64,000 nucleotides of DNA. It comes from Bacteroidales bacterium UBA5371. Its GTDB lineage: Bacteria > Bacteroidota > Bacteroidia > Bacteroidales > P3. A model generated the notes under the pieces. The model ran no database searches. It was not told where the DNA came from and saw only the letters and a list, made by a program, of their open reading frames with translations. Shown here one piece after another: positions 59,965 through 64,000 of this stretch (position 1 is the first letter of the stretch; every line of letters begins with the position of its first letter). The stretch spans positions 1-64,000 of the forward strand of contig DHPF01000017.1 in assembly GCA_002407855.1 (NCBI GenBank), in the 5' to 3' direction. The position numbers were made by a program, and so were the translations under genes.

Positions 59965-61599
59965 ATGAAAAAACTAATGTACATTTGCCTTGCAATCTGT
60001 ATTCTTGGATTTGCAAGCTGTCAAAAGAAAGAAACAAAAAAAGAAGAAACAAAAAGCCCTATGCAAGAAAAAGTTGATGAATTTGCAATGGTACAATTGC
60101 AGACAGACCTTTCTCACCTAAGTGCAAATGAAAAGGAATTAATTAGAGTTTTCCTTGAAATTGGCCAAATAATGGATGATTTATTCTGGAAACAGGCTTA
60201 TGGTAATAAAGCTGATATGGATACTATCTCTGATGAGGCTACAAGAGAGTTTGCAATGATAAACTATGGTCCTTGGGAAAGACTTGATGGAATGAAGCCT
60301 TTTGCTGCTGGTTTTGGAGAAAAGCCTCAGGGAGCTAATTTCTACCCAATTGATATGACTGACAAAGAATATAATGATTTAAAAGATAAGAACAAGGATA
60401 ATCTTTATACAATTATCAGTCGCGATAATGAAGGAAAACTTGTTGTAAAATGGTACAAAGAAGAGTATAAGGAAGAATTGGCAAAGGTTGATGCATTAAT
60501 GGAAAAGGCAATTACTTTGGCGGAAGACAAAGGATTGAAAACTTATCTTACTGAAAGAAGAAAAGCTTTCCAAACAGACGATTACTTTGCCTCAGATATG
60601 GCGTGGATGGATATGAAGGAGTCTAAACTTGATTTTGTTGTTGGACCAATAGAAAACTATGAAGATCGCCGCTTTGGGTCAAAGGCAGCATATGAAGCTT
60701 TTATTTTAGTTAAGGACGACAAATGGAGTAAGGATTTAGCAAAATTTACTGCTATGCTTCCTCAATTGCAAAAGGAACTTCCTGTTGAAGCAAAATTTAA
60801 AAAGGAAATACCTGGAACTGATTCTGATTTGAATGTTTATGATGTTATATTCTATGGTGGTGATTGTAATGCAGGAAGCAAAACAATTGCTATTAACCTA
60901 CCTAATGACGAAAAGGTACAACTCAAAAAAGGAGCAAGACGCCTTCAATTGAAAAATGCTATGAAGGCTAAGTTTGATAAAATCCTTATGCCAATTGCAA
61001 ATGAAATTATGGTTAAAGAGCAATTAGGAAACATTAAATTTGATGCCTTTTTCTCAAATGTTACCTTCCACGAAGTGGCTCACGGTTTGGGCATAAAGAA
61101 TACTATTAACGGAAAAGGCTCTGTTAGAAAGGCCTTAGGCAATCAATATTCTGCTTGGGAAGAAGCAAAAGCTGATATATTAGGACTTTATATGGTTACC
61201 TCCTTAATTGAAAAGGGAGAGATTACAAATATTACCCAAGAAGATGCTTATGCAACCTTTATTGCTGGTATTTTACGTTCGGTTCGTTTTGGTGCAGCCT
61301 CAGCACATGGAAAAGCAAATATGATGTGCTTTAACTATTTTGAAGACAATGGTGTTTTTGTTCGCAATAGTGAAGGTAAGTATGTAATTGATTTTGCAAA
61401 AGCAAAGCAAGCTATGGATAGTTGGGTAGCACTTATTATTAAGGTTGAAGGAGAAGGAGATATTAACTATGCAACCAACTATAATAATGAGAATGGTGTA
61501 ATACGTCCTGCTCTTCAAAAAGACTTAGACAAAATCAATGGAGCTAATATTCCAAAAGACATACGCTTTGAACAAGGAAAGAAAGTATTAGGTTTATAA
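59965..61599 (+). CDS. Zinc peptidase-like lipoprotein related to M49 (dipeptidyl peptidase III group)
   Basis: 544 residues. Lipobox GFASC (Cys19), then an acidic/Lys linker. HEVAH at 369-373 and WEEAKADILGLYM (Glu399/400) supply a likely zinc site with the M49-like spacing of about 30 residues. Classical DPP III has the longer HExxGH; here it is plain HExxH followed by GLG. FFSNVTFHEVAHGLGIKNT matches Bacteroidetes proteins sometimes mislabelled as dihydrofolate reductase. It probably cleaves short peptides in the periplasm. Confidence 0.72.
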   Translation: MKKLMYICLAICILGFASCQKKETKKEETKSPMQEKVDEFAMVQLQTDLSHLSANEKELIRVFLEIGQIMDDLFWKQAYGNKADMDTISDEATREFAMINYGPWERLDGMKPFAAGFGEKPQGANFYPIDMTDKEYNDLKDKNKDNLYTIISRDNEGKLVVKWYKEEYKEELAKVDALMEKAITLAEDKGLKTYLTERRKAFQTDDYFASDMAWMDMKESKLDFVVGPIENYEDRRFGSKAAYEAFILVKDDKWSKDLAKFTAMLPQLQKELPVEAKFKKEIPGTDSDLNVYDVIFYGGDCNAGSKTIAINLPNDEKVQLKKGARRLQLKNAMKAKFDKILMPIANEIMVKEQLGNIKFDAFFSNVTFHEVAHGLGIKNTINGKGSVRKALGNQYSAWEEAKADILGLYMVTSLIEKGEITNITQEDAYATFIAGILRSVRFGAASAHGKANMMCFNYFEDNGVFVRNSEGKYVIDFAKAKQAMDSWVALIIKVEGEGDINYATNYNNENGVIRPALQKDLDKINGANIPKDIRFEQGKKVLGL

Positions 61600-61609
61600 G
61601 ACATAAGAA

Positions 61610-62599
61610 ATGAAGATTGCAATATTTGGAAGTGGTAGTTGGGCAACAGCAATTGTAAAGATTGCCTCTGAAACACATAAAAAGGTATATTGGTGGGTAA
61701 GAGAAGAAGAAATTGTTGAAGGAGTAACAAAGTACAATCACAATCCCCTCTATTTAAGCCAATGTGAACTTGATACTAATAAAATAAAAGTTTCTAATGA
61801 TATAAAGAAGGTTATCGGCACAGCCGATAATCTTCTTTTTGTTATCCCCTCGGCATTCTTTGCACGCTCTATCAGAGAATTAAGCCCCGAAGACTTCAAA
61901 GACAAGAGTGTTATTTCAGCAATAAAAGGAATTGTTCCAGAAACAAATCAAATAGTTGCTCAATACCTAAGAGACACCTATCAAGTTTCTTATGCCAATC
62001 AGGCAGTAATAAGTGGGCCTTCTCATGCCGAAGAAATTGCAAAGGAAAACCTTACCTATCTGACCGTAGGCTCTCAAAATTCTCTTTTAGCTAAACATAT
62101 TGCCGATAAGTTTAAGTGTAGGTATGTTAATACTACAACTTCTTCCGATATGGAAGGGATAGAATATGTTGGAATATTGAAAAATATCTATGCCTTAGCC
62201 GTTGGTATTTGTAAGGGCTTAGGCTTTGGGGATAATTTTATAAGTGTGGTTGTTGCCAATGGATTGCAAGAGATGGATAATTTCTTAGAAATTTGTGCAC
62301 CTATGCCTGAGAGAAATGTAAATAATTTAGCATATCTTGGTGATTTATTAGTAACGGCATACTCGCAACATTCCAGAAATAGAACCTTTGGACAAATGAT
62401 AGGTTCGGGCTATTCGGTTAGTTCTGCTCAATTGGAAATGCGTATGGTTGCCGAAGGATATTACGCAGCCAATTGTATTCACGTGCTTAATAAGGAACAT
62501 AATGCTCAAATTCCTATTGCAGATGCTGTTTATAGGATACTCTATAAAGGCTTTTCAGCAAAGAAAGAGTTTGAATTATTATCAGAAAACTTTAAATAA
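61610..62599 (+). CDS. gpsA: NAD(P)-dependent glycerol-3-phosphate dehydrogenase
   Basis: A 329-residue enzyme making sn-glycerol-3-phosphate for phospholipids. The dinucleotide motif FGSGSWATAIVKI is at the N-terminus. ISAIKGIVPETN, SGPSHAEEIA, the catalytic Lys in EYVGILKNIYALAVGICKGLGFGDN, and YLGDLLVTAYSQHSRNRTFGQMIG are family signatures. It begins 10 bp after the M49-like gene and is probably co-transcribed. Confidence 0.95.
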   Translation: MKIAIFGSGSWATAIVKIASETHKKVYWWVREEEIVEGVTKYNHNPLYLSQCELDTNKIKVSNDIKKVIGTADNLLFVIPSAFFARSIRELSPEDFKDKSVISAIKGIVPETNQIVAQYLRDTYQVSYANQAVISGPSHAEEIAKENLTYLTVGSQNSLLAKHIADKFKCRYVNTTTSSDMEGIEYVGILKNIYALAVGICKGLGFGDNFISVVVANGLQEMDNFLEICAPMPERNVNNLAYLGDLLVTAYSQHSRNRTFGQMIGSGYSVSSAQLEMRMVAEGYYAANCIHVLNKEHNAQIPIADAVYRILYKGFSAKKEFELLSENFK

Positions 62600-62612
62600 G
62601 TATCTAAATACT

Positions 62613-62690
62613 CTTTCTTGATTTCAATTTTTTAGAATCAAGAGATAATAAATTGTCTTTTGATTCTAAAAAATTATCTTCAAAAGAGAG
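62613..62690. repeat. AGAATC array with 21-bp units, copy 7
   Basis: AGAATC at 62634, GTCTTT at 62655 and ATCTTC at 62676 keep the 21-bp step. The second unit carries an internal inverted GATTCT. It lies between the convergent gpsA and purF-like genes. Confidence 0.8.
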
Positions 62691-62699
62691 TAGTGGCTA

Positions 62700-64000
62700 T
62701 TAGTATGCCCTTTTGCCATTTCCCTCGTAGTAGTTAATGAAGGCTTGATTAACAATACGATTTCCTCCAAGGGTAGGGTAATTTCCTGTGAAATACCAAT
62801 CGCCTGTATGGTTTGGGCATGCCTTATGTAAGCCTTCTATGGTTTGAAAGACTATTTCTATTTCTGCCTTGCAGTCCTCAGGGGTAAGAAGTTTGGTTAT
62901 GCGTGCTGTTATTTCATCAGTAGTAAATGGTTTATAGATATCTTTCACATAGTTTATAATTTCTTCTTTTGGAAGTCGTTCTTGTGCCTTACATTTTTGA
63001 TAAACCTCATCTATTATATGCGTCAGATTTCTTTCTTTCAAAAGATCTATGGTTGCATTAAAGGCAATAAACTCTGTCATCCTTGACATATCTATACCAT
63101 AACAATCAGGATAACGTATTTGTGGGGCAGAAGAGGCAACAACTATTTTCTTTGGATTGAGCCTATCTAATATCCGAATAATGCTTTGTTTAAGGGTTGT
63201 TCCTCTAACTATGCTATCATCAAGCACCACAAGGTTATCAACATAGTCTTTGATTTGTCCATAGGTTACATCGTAAACATGGGCTACCATATCATCTCTA
63301 TCGTTGTCGTTGGTAATGAAAGTTCTCATCTTTACGTCTTTAACAACAAGGTATTCGCGTCTTAGGGAGTCTTGTTTAAAGATTTCTTGAAGGCTTTCTT
63401 CTGTTAGTTTGCCTTTTTCTTGACCCTCTATTATCTTACTTATTCTCTTTTGGTTTATGTATTCATTCAACGATTGTGCTAAGCCTTGAAAAGCAACGGA
63501 AGCTGTATTGGGGATATAGGATATTATGGTGTTGTTTAGGTCGTAGTTGATGGCCTTTAAGATACTTTCTCTTAGATTGCCTCCCAATCGTTTTCTTTCT
63601 TCATATATTGAAGAATCGGTCCCACGAGAGAAGTATATTCTTTCAAAAGAGCATTTTGCAGGCCTCTCCGATGGGGCTATAACTTGTTCAATCTTTATGT
63701 CGCCATTTCGTTTTACTATTAGAGCTTCTCCACATCCAAGTTCTTTTACATCATCTCTTTGCATATTTAATGCGGTGAGAATTGTTGGACGTTCCGATGC
63801 TGCAACAACAAATTCATCATTATAATAGTAGAAGCAAGGTCTTATTCCATTTGGGTCTCTTAACACAAAGGCATCTCCATGACCCAATACTCCTCCCATA
63901 ACATAACCTCCATCCCAACGTTTTGATGATTGTTGAAGGATTTTCCCTATATTTATTTCTTCTGCAATCTTATGTGTGATTGACATATTGTCCATTCCTT
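62700..64000 (-). CDS. Amidophosphoribosyltransferase-like protein (PurF family), 5' end cut off
   Basis: At least 431 residues; the frame is open to the window edge. The visible part includes the end of the glutaminase domain (YVMGGVLGHGDAFVLRDPNGIRP) and a phosphoribosyltransferase domain with the PRPP loop VVLDDSIVRGTTLKQSI and a long C-terminal extension. The catalytic N-terminal Cys lies beyond the window. The extension matches the longer PurF-like proteins of Bacteroidetes. Role: PRPP plus glutamine to phosphoribosylamine. Its stop lies 100 bp from convergent gpsA with a 21-bp array between. Confidence 0.85.
   Translation of the reverse strand, partial: GMDNMSITHKIAEEINIGKILQQSSKRWDGGYVMGGVLGHGDAFVLRDPNGIRPCFYYYNDEFVVAASERPTILTALNMQRDDVKELGCGEALIVKRNGDIKIEQVIAPSERPAKCSFERIYFSRGTDSSIYEERKRLGGNLRESILKAINYDLNNTIISYIPNTASVAFQGLAQSLNEYINQKRISKIIEGQEKGKLTEESLQEIFKQDSLRREYLVVKDVKMRTFITNDNDRDDMVAHVYDVTYGQIKDYVDNLVVLDDSIVRGTTLKQSIIRILDRLNPKKIVVASSAPQIRYPDCYGIDMSRMTEFIAFNATIDLLKERNLTHIIDEVYQKCKAQERLPKEEIINYVKDIYKPFTTDEITARITKLLTPEDCKAEIEIVFQTIEGLHKACPNHTGDWYFTGNYPTLGGNRIVNQAFINYYEGNGKRAY

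Noticed and set aside
62700..63995. PurF-like gene as a complete gene starting at 63995
   Set aside because: The frame stays open to the window edge and the N-terminal catalytic region is missing, so the gene is cut by the window, not truncated.

Overview
This window is AT-rich chromosomal DNA from a member of the Bacteroidetes, most likely an anaerobic, proteolytic, asaccharolytic-leaning Bacteroidales relative. Four things support this: -7 promoter boxes of the Bacteroidetes type TAnnTTTG (often followed by C) lie in front of most operons; starts lack Shine-Dalgarno sites and are preceded by A-rich leaders; there is a type IX secretion (T9SS) C-terminal sorting domain on an Omp28-like protein; and the gene families are typical (PF14905-type outer-membrane receptor, DUF2807 'head GIN' lipoprotein, DUF3127, DUF2520, S9 and M49-like peptidases, FprA flavoprotein). 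Base composition and taxonomy were judged by eye only.

Layout. 0.6-5.0 kb: Elp3-like radical SAM protein, then a polysaccharide co-polymerase/tyrosine kinase with its OPX export lipoprotein. 5.2-9.8 kb: miaB, a SIRT5-like sirtuin, a DUF2520 oxidoreductase and gltX (minus strand). 10.2-15.6 kb: one plus-strand operon of ABC ATPase, permease, YtrA-type GntR regulator, GIN-domain lipoprotein, a 66-aa membrane protein and an outer-membrane receptor. 15.8-22.3 kb: pterin genes (queD, folK), an AI-2E family transporter, a flippase, dut, dCMP deaminase, a nucleotide-kinase-like ATPase and purE. 22.4-26.9 kb: methyltransferase, two glycosyltransferases, a thioesterase and a THUMP RNA methyltransferase. 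27.5-33.0 kb: a four-gene envelope cassette with two paralogous barrels, an M48 peptidase fused to a barrel-like domain, and an unknown secreted protein. 33.1-37.9 kb: purN, acpP-fabF-rnc-lipA and a lipoprotein. 38.5-46.0 kb: CDP-glucose sugar genes, lipid-linked glycosyltransferases, FprA and an O-antigen ligase. 46.1-53.1 kb: DUF3127, a DPP5-like peptidase, an HD hydrolase, dprA and nadB. 53.1-57.4 kb: atpE-F-H-A-G and tRNA-Lys(CTT). 58.0-64.0 kb: Omp28-like T9SS cargo, M49-like peptidase, gpsA and a purF-like gene cut by the window edge.

The most unusual content is not in the genes. Nearly every longer intergenic stretch contains a tandem or palindromic array whose unit is 21 or 22 bp, although the array families share no obvious sequence (seven AGAATC arrays at 21 bp; TACGGG/TTGCC composite elements, GCGTTACG, GAAATGCC, AACGCC and ACCYTATACG arrays at 22 bp). 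One composite element of about 500 bp occurs twice, at 20.08-20.62 kb and inverted at 37.93-38.41 kb, flanking 17.3 kb of genes. It keeps a near-perfect 22-bp register along its length, including the two arms of a Rho-independent terminator that forms one end. The two copies differ by a whole 22-bp unit, and a 22-bp edge segment is duplicated exactly once in one copy. This points to a mechanism or protein footprint that works in two-helical-turn steps. A second pattern is three genes (queD, folK and an HD hydrolase) whose TAnnTTTG box ends exactly 4 nt before an obligatory ATG, which predicts leaderless mRNAs.
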